NCBI GenBank assembly: GCA_036824045.1
Contig: DAITAZ010000010.1
Span: 1-64,000, forward strand
Direction: 5' to 3'
Source of the DNA: DAITAZ01 sp036824045
GTDB lineage: Bacteria > Pseudomonadota > Gammaproteobacteria > Burkholderiales > Rhodocyclaceae
DNA: 64,000 nt
The position numbers and the translations under genes were made by a program. This document shows, piece by piece, positions 17,717 through 26,937 of this stretch (within the stretch, counting starts at the first letter, position 1; every line of letters begins with the position of its first letter). The notes beneath the pieces are model-generated. The model had not been told where the DNA came from, made no database searches, and saw nothing but the letters and a program-made list of their open reading frames with translations.

Positions 17717-18399
17717 TGCACGCCCTGGCCCTGGCCCGCCTGTTGCAACTCGCCAGCCCGACCTTGCCGGTGGGGGCCTACACCTATTCCCAAGGGTTGG
17801 AATGGGCGGTGGAAACAGGCTGGATCCGGGACGAAACCTCGGCGCTGCGCTGGATCGGCGATCTGCTGCGGCACAACCTGGGCACCTTCGAACTGCCCCT
17901 GCTCGCCCGGCTTCACCGGGCATGGGCCCTGGCCGACGCCCCCGAACTGGCCCGCCTCAACAAGCTTTACCTCGGTTCCCGGGAAGGGGCCGAACTGCGG
18001 GCCGAAACCGTGCAGATGGGCCATTCCGCTTCGCGCCTGCTGGCGGCGTTTCCCGCCCACACCCTCGCCGGGCTGGCAACCAGCCTCGCCCACCTGCCGG
18101 AGCCCGCCTTTCCGACCCTGTGGGCAGGGCTGGCGCACGTCTGGGGCATTCCGGCGGAAGACAGCGTGCTCGGCTACGCCTGGTCCTGGGTGGAAAACCA
18201 GGTCATGGCTGCGCTCAAGGCGGTCCCCCTGGGCCAGGCATCCGGTCAGCGCATGCTCCTCGATCTGGGCGGGCAACTTCCCGCGCTGGTTCAGTCCGCG
18301 CTGCACCTGGACCCGGAAGCGTGGTCCAATTTCACGCCCGGGCTGGCGCTGGCCACCTGTGCCCACGAAACCCAATATTCCCGTTTGTTCCGTTCCTGA
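17716..18399 (+). CDS. ureF: Urease accessory protein UreF
   Basis: 227 residues, all helical. UreF bridges UreD and UreG and acts as a checkpoint on UreG GTP hydrolysis. Typical early motif LASPTLPVGAYTYSQGLE and late ATCAHETQYSRLFRS, the conserved C-terminal end needed for complex formation, are both present. TGATG junction with ureE. Cytoplasmic. Confidence 0.95.
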   Translation: MHALALARLLQLASPTLPVGAYTYSQGLEWAVETGWIRDETSALRWIGDLLRHNLGTFELPLLARLHRAWALADAPELARLNKLYLGSREGAELRAETVQMGHSASRLLAAFPAHTLAGLATSLAHLPEPAFPTLWAGLAHVWGIPAEDSVLGYAWSWVENQVMAALKAVPLGQASGQRMLLDLGGQLPALVQSALHLDPEAWSNFTPGLALATCAHETQYSRLFRS

Positions 18400-18409
18400 G
18401 AGGCAAGCG

Positions 18410-19024
<615 letters not shown>

Positions 19025-19083
19025 CGGAGCACCCACGGGACCGGTACACTTGCGCTTTCACCGATACGCAAGCGAGCTTTGCC

Positions 19084-19443
19084 ATGACCCAACCCGACTC
19101 CGAGTGGCAGGTATTCCACAATCCCCGCTGCTCCAAAAGCCGTTCCGCCTGCGCCCTGCTCCAGGAAAAGGGCATCGACTACCAGGTGGTGGAGTACCTC
19201 AAGACGCCTCCAAGCAAGGAAGCCTTGCGGGCCGTGCTGGCCAAGCTGGGTATGAAACCGGTCGAGATCGTCCGCACCGGCGAGGCCGTGTACAAAGACA
19301 CATACAAGGGCAAGACCCTGGACGATGAAGCCTGGCTCGACGCCCTGGTGGCCAACCCGGTGCTGATCGAGCGGCCCATCGTGATCCGGGGCGACCGCGC
19401 CGTGGTGGGCCGCCCCCCCGAACGGGTGCTGGACCTGCTATGA
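19084..19443 (+). CDS. ArsC/YfgD-like glutaredoxin-family reductase
   Basis: 119 residues with the ArsC-family beginning VFHNPRCSKSRSACALL; the catalytic-type cysteine lies in RCSKSR. Members of this group include glutaredoxin-dependent arsenate reductases and the uncharacterised YfgD/Spx-like proteins. No other ars gene is nearby, so an arsenic role is not established by context. It follows ureG by 59 bases on the same strand, and its stop overlaps the next start by four bases, so it forms a pair with an unknown gene. Confidence 0.82.
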   Translation: MTQPDSEWQVFHNPRCSKSRSACALLQEKGIDYQVVEYLKTPPSKEALRAVLAKLGMKPVEIVRTGEAVYKDTYKGKTLDDEAWLDALVANPVLIERPIVIRGDRAVVGRPPERVLDLL

Positions 19444-20216
19444 CCGCCAGCATTCAGACAGCGCCGGAAGACGCTCTCGCCACCCTGGTTCCGGTGGAAG
19501 CCCAACAACAGGCGGCCCGCCACGCCCAGGACGGTTTCAGCCACGTTTTCCGCGACACCCTGGAAGGTGCCGCGACCGATCGCGGCAAACGCGTGCTTGA
19601 GATCGCCCAGGCATTGCTCGCCTGGAGCCGGGAGGGCGCAGCAGCCGCCACGCCGGCTCGGCAGGCCTTGATCCTTGCCGGGCTGGACCACTGGGGGCTG
19701 GCCTACAGCCAGGTGTTCGGCGGTGCCGCTCTGGCAGGCTTGACCGCCCTCGTCGGCGCCGTCCGGGATGGCCTGGCGGAGACCCAGGACGCGACCGTCG
19801 CCGCCGAGGCGGCCTGCCAGGCCGCATTCAGCCGCCTCCATGAGGAAGAAGCCTATGGCTTCAGTTTCAAGGCTGCCCTGCGCCGGGAAATTCACCTGGC
19901 GCTCTGGCACGCCATGATCGCCGACGAAGAGCGCGAAAGCGCCCTGGGGCTGGCCAGCTTCCTCGGCAGCCTGATGCTGGCCCTGCGCAAGTCCATGCCG
20001 GCAAGCGGGTGGCGCATTCTCGCGGACACCCTGGCCCACATCCAGATCCGTTGCCTGGCCCACGGCCTGGCGGCAGAGGGCCTCGCCCAGGAAAGCACCC
20101 AGGCCCTGCTGCACGCCCTCAGCCGGGAAATGCCGGCAGAGGAGTGGCGCCGCATCTGCGCTCACGCCGCCCAGGCATTGCTGGCATGGCAGCAAGCCAG
20201 CCGGCAGCAGCACTGA
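19440..20216 (+). CDS. Unknown alpha-helical protein coupled to the ArsC-like gene
   Basis: I do not recognise this 258-residue protein. It is alanine-rich and appears helical throughout, with no signal peptide and only short moderately hydrophobic stretches (for example around LILAGLDHWGLAYSQVFGG). There is no metal or nucleotide motif. It overlaps the ArsC-like gene by four bases (ATGA) and is the last gene on the plus strand before the convergent uvrB, so it may be read from the urea operon promoter or from one before the ArsC-like gene. Confidence 0.75.
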   Translation: MTASIQTAPEDALATLVPVEAQQQAARHAQDGFSHVFRDTLEGAATDRGKRVLEIAQALLAWSREGAAAATPARQALILAGLDHWGLAYSQVFGGAALAGLTALVGAVRDGLAETQDATVAAEAACQAAFSRLHEEEAYGFSFKAALRREIHLALWHAMIADEERESALGLASFLGSLMLALRKSMPASGWRILADTLAHIQIRCLAHGLAAEGLAQESTQALLHALSREMPAEEWRRICAHAAQALLAWQQASRQQH

Positions 20217-20224
20217 AGCAGGCC

Positions 20225-20248
20225 CCCGCGCCCCCTGCCGGGCGCGGG
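20225..20248. terminator. GC-rich hairpin between convergent genes
   Basis: CCCGCGCCC (20225-20233) pairs perfectly with GGGCGCGGG (20240-20248) over a six-base loop. It lies between the unknown gene (+) and uvrB (-). No T-run follows on either strand, so it may slow polymerase or stabilise mRNA ends without being a strict intrinsic terminator. Confidence 0.5.
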
Positions 20249-20253
20249 CGTTG

Positions 20254-22308
20254 TCACAGGTTTTCGTGCTTGTCGGCGCCGAAGGCCATCTGCCGCAAGC
20301 GGAAGAGTTCGTCCCGGGCTTTGGCCGCCTGCTCGAACTCCAGGTTCCGCGCGTGCTCCTGCATTTCCTTTTCCAGGCGCTTGATCTGGCGGGCAAGCTC
20401 CTTCTCGCTCAGCCCCTCGTACGGGTTGGATTCCATCTCCCGGGAGGCCGGCGTATCACCGCCGCCATAGACGCCATCAATGATGTCCTTGATCCGCTTG
20501 GTCACCGTCTTGGGCGTAATCCCATGGGCCTCGTTAAACGCGATCTGCTTGGTCCGCCGCCGCTCCGTCTCGTCCATGGCCTGGCGCATGGAGCGGGTGA
20601 CGGTGTCGGCGTAGAGGATGGCGGTTCCATGCAAATGGCGCGCCGCGCGGCCAATGGTCTGGATCAGCGAACGCTCCGAGCGCAGAAAGCCCTCCTTGTC
20701 CGCATCGAGGATCGCCACCAGAGACACCTCGGGGATGTCCAGCCCCTCCCGCAGTAGATTGATCCCCACCAGCACGTCGAACTGCCCCAGCCGCAGATCG
20801 CGGATGATCTCCACCCGCTCCACCGTATCCACGTCCGAGTGCAAATAGCGCACCTTCACACCATGCTCACCCAGATAGTCGGTGAGGTCTTCCGCCATGC
20901 GCTTGGTGAGCGTGGTCACCAACACCCGCTCCTGGGCCGCAACCCGCAGCCGGATCTCGCCCAGGAGGTCATCCACCTGGGTGCCAGCCGGCCGGACAAT
21001 CACTTGCGGGTCCACCAACCCGGTGGGACGCACCACCTGCTCCACCACCTGCCCCTGGTGCCGCTTTTCGTAGTCCGCAGGCGTGGCGGAAACGAAGATG
21101 GTCTGCGGCATCAGCCGTTCGAACTCCTCAAACCGCAGGGGACGGTTGTCCAGAGCGGAGGGCAGACGGAAGCCGTAGTTGACAAGGTTCTCCTTGCGCG
21201 ATCGGTCCCCCTTATACATCCCCCCCACCTGGGGAACGGTGACATGGGATTCATCCAGGAACATCAAGGCATCGGCCGGCAGATAGTCGATCAGGGTCGG
21301 CGGCGGCTCCCCTGCCGCCCGACCCGACAAATGCCGGGAGTAATTCTCGATGCCCTTGCAGAACCCCATCTCGTTGAGCATCTCCAGATCAAAGCGGGTA
21401 CGCTGCTCGATGCGCTGGGCCTCCACCAGTTTGTGCTCCCTCTGGAACTGGGCAACCCGCTCTACCAGTTCCGCCTTGATCGCATCGATGGCCCGTACCA
21501 CCGTCGCGCGAGGCGTCACGTAATGGCTGGACGGATAAACGGTGAAGCGCCCCAGCCGCTGCTTGAGATGCCCGGTCAGCGGGTCAAACAGGGTGATGTG
21601 TTCCAGTTCGTCGTCGAACATTTCCACCCGCACGGCAAACTCCGCGTTCTCCGCGGGAAAGATGTCGATCACATCCCCCCGGACGCGAAAGCTTCCGCGC
21701 TGGAAATCCATGTCCGCCCGCTGATACTGCATCGCCACCAGCCTCTGGATGATGTCCCGGTGGCCAATCCGCTCACCTTCCCGCAGGTGCAGGATCATGC
21801 TGTGATAGTCCACCGGGTCGCCGATACCGTAGATCGCCGACACGGTGCACACGATCACGCAGTCCCGCCGCTCCATCAGGCTCTTGGTGGCGGAAAGCCG
21901 CATCTGCTCGATGTGCTCATTGATGGAGGAATCCTTCTCGATGAAAAGATCCCGGCTCGGAACGTAGGCCTCCGGCTGATAGTAGTCGTAGTAGGAGACG
22001 AAATACTCCACCGCATTCTCGGGAAAGAACTCCCGGAACTCGGAATACAACTGTGCCGCCAGGGTCTTGTTGGGCGCCATCACCAGGGCCGGGCGACCGG
22101 ACCGGGCGATCACGTTGGCCATGGTGTAGGTTTTTCCCGAACCGGTCACGCCCAGCAGCGTCTGGTATAACAAGCCATCCTCCACACCCTCCAGCAGGAG
22201 GCGGATGGCTTCGGGCTGATCGCCCGCCGGAGCAAACGGCTGATGCAAGCGAAAGGGGCTGCCCGGAAACTCCAGCAGCGGGGGGCTGCCTGATGAATGA
22301 TCTGCCAT
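20254..22308 (-). CDS. uvrB: Excinuclease ABC subunit UvrB
   Basis: 684 residues from the ATG at 22308; a further in-frame ATG at 22353 would add 15 atypical residues. UvrB is the damage-verifying helicase-like core of nucleotide excision repair. Walker A GVTGSGKTYT, the beta-hairpin region YYDYYQPEAYVPSRD, the helicase motif LDADKEGFLRS and a C-terminal UVR domain (QIKRLEKEMQEHARNLEFEQAAKARDEL region) are all present. No LexA-type operator was found in the 176-base divergent region shared with the aminotransferase. Confidence 0.98.
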   Translation of the reverse strand: MADHSSGSPPLLEFPGSPFRLHQPFAPAGDQPEAIRLLLEGVEDGLLYQTLLGVTGSGKTYTMANVIARSGRPALVMAPNKTLAAQLYSEFREFFPENAVEYFVSYYDYYQPEAYVPSRDLFIEKDSSINEHIEQMRLSATKSLMERRDCVIVCTVSAIYGIGDPVDYHSMILHLREGERIGHRDIIQRLVAMQYQRADMDFQRGSFRVRGDVIDIFPAENAEFAVRVEMFDDELEHITLFDPLTGHLKQRLGRFTVYPSSHYVTPRATVVRAIDAIKAELVERVAQFQREHKLVEAQRIEQRTRFDLEMLNEMGFCKGIENYSRHLSGRAAGEPPPTLIDYLPADALMFLDESHVTVPQVGGMYKGDRSRKENLVNYGFRLPSALDNRPLRFEEFERLMPQTIFVSATPADYEKRHQGQVVEQVVRPTGLVDPQVIVRPAGTQVDDLLGEIRLRVAAQERVLVTTLTKRMAEDLTDYLGEHGVKVRYLHSDVDTVERVEIIRDLRLGQFDVLVGINLLREGLDIPEVSLVAILDADKEGFLRSERSLIQTIGRAARHLHGTAILYADTVTRSMRQAMDETERRRTKQIAFNEAHGITPKTVTKRIKDIIDGVYGGGDTPASREMESNPYEGLSEKELARQIKRLEKEMQEHARNLEFEQAAKARDELFRLRQMAFGADKHENL

Positions 22309-22484
22309 GATAGTATTTAAAGTTGCACCCAACGCAGAACCGGATTGCGGCACTGCAAACTGGCGGACGGAACTGGATTATTCCGCAATCGGGGCACAGC
22401 GGCGAACCGCTTTGACGCTGCATCCGCCCAAGCCACCCACTACCATCCTTCGCACTGCCGTCTGCGGCAATTCATGGAGTAGCT

Positions 22485-23693
22485 ATGACCTCTTCGATCT
22501 TCGCCAACGTGGAGATGGCTCCACGTGACCCCATCCTCGGGCTGACCGAAGCTTTCAATGCCGACACCCGCGCCGGCAAGGTGAATCTGGGTGTGGGCGT
22601 GTACTACGACGACAACGGCAAGATTCCCCTGCTGGCCGCCGTCAAGGCTGCAGAAAAAGCCCGCCTCGAGGCAGCCCCCCCCCGGGGCTACCAGCCCATC
22701 GAAGGGGCTGCGGCATACAACACTGCCGTACAAAACCTGCTCTTTGGCGCGGGGTCGCACTTGGCCACGTCCGGCCAGGTCGTCACCATCCAGGCCCTGG
22801 GCGGTACCGGGGCGCTCAAGGTGGGTGCCGATTACCTGAAGCGCCTCAACCCGGCTGCCACCGTCTACATCAGCGACCCGAGCTGGGAAAACCACCGGGC
22901 ACTGTTTGAGGCGGCCGGCTTCCCGGTCGAGTCCTATCCTTATTACGACCCGGCCTCCCGGGGCGTGAACTTTGAAGGCATGAAGGCCAAACTGGCCAGC
23001 CTGCCCGCCGGCTCGATCATCATCCTCCACGCGTGCTGCCACAACCCCACCGGAGCGGACCTTTCCGACGACCAATGGAACGACGTGGTTGCGGCCTGCC
23101 GCGACCGGGGTCTGGTGCCTTTCCTGGACATGGCTTATCAGGGGTTTGCCGACGGAATTGACGCGGACGCCGTCGCGGTACGCGCCTTCTCCGCCAGCGG
23201 GCTGCAGTTCTTCGTCTCCAGCTCGTTCTCCAAGTCCTTCTCGCTTTACGGCGAGCGGGTGGGGGCGCTGTCCATCGTGACCGCCAGCAAGGAAGAAGCA
23301 GGCCGCGTGCTGTCCCAGGTCAAGCGAGTGATCCGCACCAACTACTCGAACCCGCCCATCCATGGCGGCGCGGTGGTGGCGGCCGTACTGTCCAGCCCTG
23401 AACTGCGGGGCCTATGGGAAGAAGAACTGGGGGGGATGCGGGACCGCATCCGCGCCATGCGCACCGGCTTGGTGGAGAGCCTCGCTGCCCAGGGCGTCGC
23501 TCAGGATTTCTCCTTCGTGATTCGCCAGCGGGGGATGTTCTCCTACACCGGCCTGACCGCGGACCAGGTAGAGCGGATGAAGAGCGAATTCGGCATCTAC
23601 GCCGTCAGCACGGGCCGCATTTGCCTGGCTGCGCTCAACACCCGTAACCTGCCCTACGTGGCAGAAGCCATCGCCACAGTACTGAAGGGCTGA
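22485..23693 (+). CDS. Class I aromatic/aspartate aminotransferase
   Basis: 402 residues, PLP-dependent aminotransferase of subgroup I-alpha (TyrB/AspC). The Schiff-base lysine lies in SSSFSKSFSLYGERVG, the phosphate-binding arginine follows nearby, and HACCHNPTGADL and TGRICLAALN carry the conserved asparagine and carboxylate-binding arginine. It interconverts aspartate or aromatic amino acids with 2-oxoacids. Distinguishing AspC from TyrB needs alignment, so no symbol is given. It diverges from uvrB. Confidence 0.93.
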   Translation: MTSSIFANVEMAPRDPILGLTEAFNADTRAGKVNLGVGVYYDDNGKIPLLAAVKAAEKARLEAAPPRGYQPIEGAAAYNTAVQNLLFGAGSHLATSGQVVTIQALGGTGALKVGADYLKRLNPAATVYISDPSWENHRALFEAAGFPVESYPYYDPASRGVNFEGMKAKLASLPAGSIIILHACCHNPTGADLSDDQWNDVVAACRDRGLVPFLDMAYQGFADGIDADAVAVRAFSASGLQFFVSSSFSKSFSLYGERVGALSIVTASKEEAGRVLSQVKRVIRTNYSNPPIHGGAVVAAVLSSPELRGLWEEELGGMRDRIRAMRTGLVESLAAQGVAQDFSFVIRQRGMFSYTGLTADQVERMKSEFGIYAVSTGRICLAALNTRNLPYVAEAIATVLKG

Positions 23694-23732
23694 CATATCT
23701 CCCAAGCGGTGCTGTCAATCGACGGCACCCGG

Positions 23733-23771
23733 CAGACCGAGGGGACAGATATCCCCCGCCCCCTCGGTCTG
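23733..23771. terminator. Long-stem inverted repeat between convergent genes
   Basis: CAGACCGAGGGG (23733-23744) is complementary to CCCCTCGGTCTG (23760-23771) with a 15-base loop. It occupies the gap between the aminotransferase (+) and the AsmA-like gene (-). There is no clear U-run, so the terminator role is inferred from position and stem strength. Confidence 0.5.
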
Positions 23772-23789
23772 AGTTGCATCCCCGCACAC

Positions 23790-25715
23790 TTACCGGAGCA
23801 CTTCCGGCTCCGACCAGGTTCCCCCCAGCTTCACCCTGTCTGGACGGGCAGCATCCCCCCCGGGCTTGATACTCAGGTCCCCCGCCAGCACTTCTCCTTC
23901 GGTATCGATCGAAACCGTTCCCTCCGCCTGCCCGGCCCGGGATTCAATGCGCACAAATTCAGCCCGGACCTGCTCGGGACTCAGGATCAGGTCGGCACGC
24001 AGACTGTCGAAAGCGGAACCCGCCGTCCGCGCGGGAACAGACCGCGCACCGGGGGTAAGCCACGGGTTGAACTGTTCGAACCGGCCTTCCCGCAACGCGA
24101 CATCCGCGCTCGCGCGCCAACCCAGCCACAGCCCGATCAGGGAATCCGCCTTGCTGCGCACCTGGGCTCGCCCGTCCAGCTTGCCACTCAGACCCCGGCG
24201 CGAGGCTACCCCATCGAGCAGTGACGCAGCATCCAGACCCGAAAAACGCAAGTCCGCCGACGCCGAGGGAATCCCCTGCCAAACCACGGCATAGTTCCCC
24301 TCCACCCTGCCATCCAGCACATCCGCCCGCACATCGCTTAGCGACAGGCTGCCAGGGCTCAGCGCCCCGGTCGCCTCCAGGCGACGCACCGCAATGCCCG
24401 CACCAACGGGCAACACCCAGTCCTGCGCCCCGACAACCACCCGGAAATCGTCCCCAGCCCGTTCGCCACGCAGCGTCCACGCCCCTCGGGGGTCTTTCGC
24501 CACGAAACTGCTCATACGCCCGCCGCCGGAGATTTCGGCCGTCAGTCGGGCCCCGTCCACCAGGATTTCCGGACCGACCGTGACTTGCAGCGCCTCCACA
24601 TGAATCGGGTTCGCCATCAACCGCAAGGGCCCATGGGCGTGGGGTGCCGAGACCAATTCATGCAAGCCCTCGCGGGTAAGCCGTGCGGCATCGATATGCA
24701 CCACCCCCTTGAGGGGCGCAACCCCTGCCAGATAACCGAGGACGGAAACGATCCCGGGGCGGAACTCCACCCCTTTCAACTCCGCCAGACGCACCTGAGC
24801 GCCTATGTTGACTCGGGGCATGTGGAAACTTGGGTTTGGAAACAGATTGAACTCAAGGGCGTTAATCTCCACCGGATGGGCAGTCGCAGCGCTCAAGTGC
24901 CCCTCCAGCATGGGACGGTAGCGTTCGAAGGGAAACACCGACAACGCGACCATGCCCGCCACCAACACCAGACCTCCAATGGCAACCGATCCGGATAACG
25001 CGCTCCACCAGCGACGACGCGGCTTGTCGCTCCGATCCACCACAATCTCGGCAAAAGGCCCCTGGCTGGCGCGCCCGTCCCCACTCGCCCCTTGCGCAGC
25101 GCCCGCAGGAACCGGCTTGAGGGGAACGAGCACACCGGCGTTACGGCCGACATTGGCTGCGGCAACCGGCTCGCCCGGCAACAGCCCCGGAAGAACTGAA
25201 GATACGGCCCCCATGGTGTCGAGCACCACCGTATCCCCTGCCGCGGCCAGTTGAGCAGCCTCGGGCAGTTCGAACGCGCCGCGGATGCGGTCCTTCAGCC
25301 CCCCGGTACGTTTGCCCGGCAATACCCGCGGGCTTGGACGACGCAAGCCGGCCGCCACGCCACGCCCCAGCGCCACTGCACGGCGAGCCTCTCGTGCAAT
25401 CTGGTCTGCCTCCGACGTCGGCGGTGCCGGCGTCTTCTCCGTCACCGCAGCGGCCTTGCGGCCAGGCTGCCGGGCCCCCGCCAATTCCCTCGCCATCCGT
25501 GCATCGGCGGTTTCGATAAACCCTGCCTGCTCCAGGGCGGCCAACGCATACTTGACCACCACGGGATTACCCATCCGCTGGCACAAGGCCCCAACCGTCG
25601 TGTGCGCATCCACGTTGATAAGCACCAGGCGCAAATTGCGCTGCACCTGATTCAGGCTGTGCGCAAGCGCGGCCTCACCCTTGGGCGTCTTGCAAAAAAT
25701 CAGATTGTTATCCAT
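23790..25715 (-). CDS. Cytoplasmic-domain/AsmA-like membrane protein
   Basis: 641 residues in three parts. Residues 1-70 look like a small winged-helix-type domain (KTPKGEAAL...LCQRMGN...ALEQAGFIE); 71-235 is an Ala/Pro-rich linker; a single membrane helix spans about 237-261; the remainder (to 641) is an AsmA-like periplasmic beta-rich domain, beginning with the family-like SHPVEINALEFNLFPNPSFH context. AsmA proteins act in outer-membrane lipid homeostasis. The combination with a cytoplasmic domain is unusual outside betaproteobacteria. It diverges from the tRNA-Asn promoter, and an upstream GGGAAG serves the ATG. Function is not established. Confidence 0.75.
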   Translation of the reverse strand: MDNNLIFCKTPKGEAALAHSLNQVQRNLRLVLINVDAHTTVGALCQRMGNPVVVKYALAALEQAGFIETADARMARELAGARQPGRKAAAVTEKTPAPPTSEADQIAREARRAVALGRGVAAGLRRPSPRVLPGKRTGGLKDRIRGAFELPEAAQLAAAGDTVVLDTMGAVSSVLPGLLPGEPVAAANVGRNAGVLVPLKPVPAGAAQGASGDGRASQGPFAEIVVDRSDKPRRRWWSALSGSVAIGGLVLVAGMVALSVFPFERYRPMLEGHLSAATAHPVEINALEFNLFPNPSFHMPRVNIGAQVRLAELKGVEFRPGIVSVLGYLAGVAPLKGVVHIDAARLTREGLHELVSAPHAHGPLRLMANPIHVEALQVTVGPEILVDGARLTAEISGGGRMSSFVAKDPRGAWTLRGERAGDDFRVVVGAQDWVLPVGAGIAVRRLEATGALSPGSLSLSDVRADVLDGRVEGNYAVVWQGIPSASADLRFSGLDAASLLDGVASRRGLSGKLDGRAQVRSKADSLIGLWLGWRASADVALREGRFEQFNPWLTPGARSVPARTAGSAFDSLRADLILSPEQVRAEFVRIESRAGQAEGTVSIDTEGEVLAGDLSIKPGGDAARPDRVKLGGTWSEPEVLR

Positions 25716-25766
25716 TTCTTCCCGCGAGCAGCCGGTGCTGCTTCTCGATTATTGTGAGCATAACTA

Positions 25767-25795
25767 TTGACACCCGAGGGGCAAACACCTATACT
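25767..25795 (+). promoter_or_regulatory. Sigma-70 promoter of tRNA-Asn
   Basis: TTGACA (25767-25772), a 17-base spacer and TATACT (25790-25795) form a near-perfect promoter. The predicted start near 25802 is about nine bases before the mature tRNA 5' end. Confidence 0.9.
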
Positions 25796-25810
25796 TCTGG
25801 GCTTACTTGA

Positions 25811-25886
25811 TCCCCGATAGCTCAGTCGGTAGAGCGCCGGACTGTTAATCCGTAGGTCCCTGGTTCGAGCCCAGGTCGGGGAGCCA
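25811..25886 (+). tRNA. tRNA-Asn (anticodon GTT)
   Basis: 76 bases including an encoded CCA. The acceptor arms TCCCCGA and TCGGGGA pair fully, the D and T arms (GTTCGA loop) fold normally, and the anticodon GTT is at 25844-25846. It has its own strong promoter upstream and an intrinsic terminator immediately downstream, so it is a single-tRNA transcript. Confidence 0.97.
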
Positions 25887-25894
25887 AATTCCAG

Positions 25895-25927
25895 AACAGG
25901 CCACCATGAGGTGGCCTGTTTGCTTTT
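25895..25927 (+). terminator. Intrinsic terminator of tRNA-Asn
   Basis: An 11-bp stem (25895-25905 with 25910-25920) around an ATGA loop is followed by TGCTTTT. It starts nine bases after the tRNA CCA. Confidence 0.85.
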
Positions 25928-26071
25928 CGCCCCCCGCGTTCTGCATCCATCCGATCGATCCCTGCCAAGCTTCCGTGTGTCGACTGCGGAAGTTACCCAT
26001 ATTCGCCGCCGCTGAACAGCCTAATCCTGCACGCGCCGGACGTTCGATCTATCCACGGCTTGATTGCCGGC

Positions 26072-26085
26072 TTGACACTTGTCAA
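26072..26085 (+). promoter_or_regulatory. FNR-type box in the promoter of the FNR-like gene
   Basis: TTGACACTTGTCAA is a perfect palindrome of the FNR/Anr/Dnr class (TTGAC-N4-GTCAA). A -10-like TAGAAT lies at 26109-26114, which places the start near 26121 and the box centre at about -42. This is the classic class II activator position, so positive autoregulation is predicted; the promoter start itself is inferred. Confidence 0.75.
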
Positions 26086-26134
26086 ATCCGTGCGCGAACG
26101 CGGGCTCCTAGAATCGCCCATCCTTATCCGTGCG

Positions 26135-26881
26135 ATGGCCATGCCTAGCGACACCACCCCCTGTCCGACAATGCCGACGTACTGCACCCCGGCGGACTGC
26201 CTCCTGTGTCCGGCGCGTAGCGGGGGGCTTTTTGGCTCACTAGGAGCGGCCGCGCTCAAGCGCATGCCCGCACGCGGGCCTGTAACGTTCAGGCTGGGTC
26301 GAAACCATACCGTGTTCCAGGAATCCGACCGAGCAGAACATGTCTATGCAATCCGGCAAGGCCGGATCAAGTTGGTCCGACGCTCTCCGCGCGGCACCGA
26401 GCGAATCGTCCGCATTCTCGCCCCAGGCGACGTGGCGGGTTTGGAGGCTCTTGTCGCGGATGCCTACCACCTGAGCGCCTACACGCTTGGCGCGGCGGAA
26501 GTGTGTCAAATCCCTGCTCCCTTGGTCCACCAGCTCCAGAAGGAAAACCCGGAGATCGCCCGCGCACTGGAGCTTCGGTGGCAGGCCAACGTGGATCGTG
26601 CCGACCAGGTCATCACTCTGATGTCCACCGGGCCCGCCCATGAGCGTTTCTTTCATTTCCTGCTGCAGATGGCGGAGCCCGCGAACAGCGGGGTGTGCCC
26701 TGCCATTCCCCGGGACGATATTGCGGCCCTGCTCGGATTGACGATGGAGACCGTGAGCAGGACCATCGCCGCAATCAAACGGGAAGGCCTGGTGGACGAA
26801 CAGAACCGGCGTTTCCTTTTCAATCGCGGACGGGTGCTGGAACAAGTTGGTGCCTCACCCGCTTCGCCCGACCCCGCTTAG
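26135..26881 (+). CDS. FNR-like Crp/Fnr family oxygen-responsive regulator
   Basis: 248 residues from the ATG at 26135; a TTG at 26060 would place the FNR box inside the gene and was rejected. An N-terminal cysteine cluster (C10, C17, C22, C25) precedes the cyclic-nucleotide-like beta barrel. C124 in EVCQIP aligns with the fourth iron-sulfur ligand of E. coli FNR (VCEIP). The recognition helix METVSRTIAAI keeps the E-xx-SR contacts that read TTGAT/C half-sites. It probably holds an oxygen-labile [4Fe-4S] cluster and switches on anaerobic genes. The N-terminal spacing (x6, x4, x2) differs from E. coli FNR. It lies 142 bases upstream of moaA, same strand. Confidence 0.9.
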   Translation: MAMPSDTTPCPTMPTYCTPADCLLCPARSGGLFGSLGAAALKRMPARGPVTFRLGRNHTVFQESDRAEHVYAIRQGRIKLVRRSPRGTERIVRILAPGDVAGLEALVADAYHLSAYTLGAAEVCQIPAPLVHQLQKENPEIARALELRWQANVDRADQVITLMSTGPAHERFFHFLLQMAEPANSGVCPAIPRDDIAALLGLTMETVSRTIAAIKREGLVDEQNRRFLFNRGRVLEQVGASPASPDPA

Positions 26882-26899
26882 ACCCCTCACCGGAAATGG

Positions 26900-26928
26900 T
26901 TGTCGCTCGGGCCTCTGCCGCCCATAAT
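26900..26928 (+). promoter_or_regulatory. Sigma-70-like promoter of moaA
   Basis: TTGTCG (26900-26905), 17 bases, CATAAT (26923-26928). The start would be near 26935, giving a leader of about 89 bases that contains the hairpin at 26938-26994. Confidence 0.6.
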
Positions 26929-26937
26929 CGGCGACAT

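Noticed and set aside
19084..19443. Arsenic resistance island
   Set aside because: Only one ArsC-like gene; no arsR, arsB/acr3 or arsA nearby.
22309..22484. LexA box for uvrB
   Set aside because: No CTGT-N8-ACAG-like sequence was seen in the divergent region.
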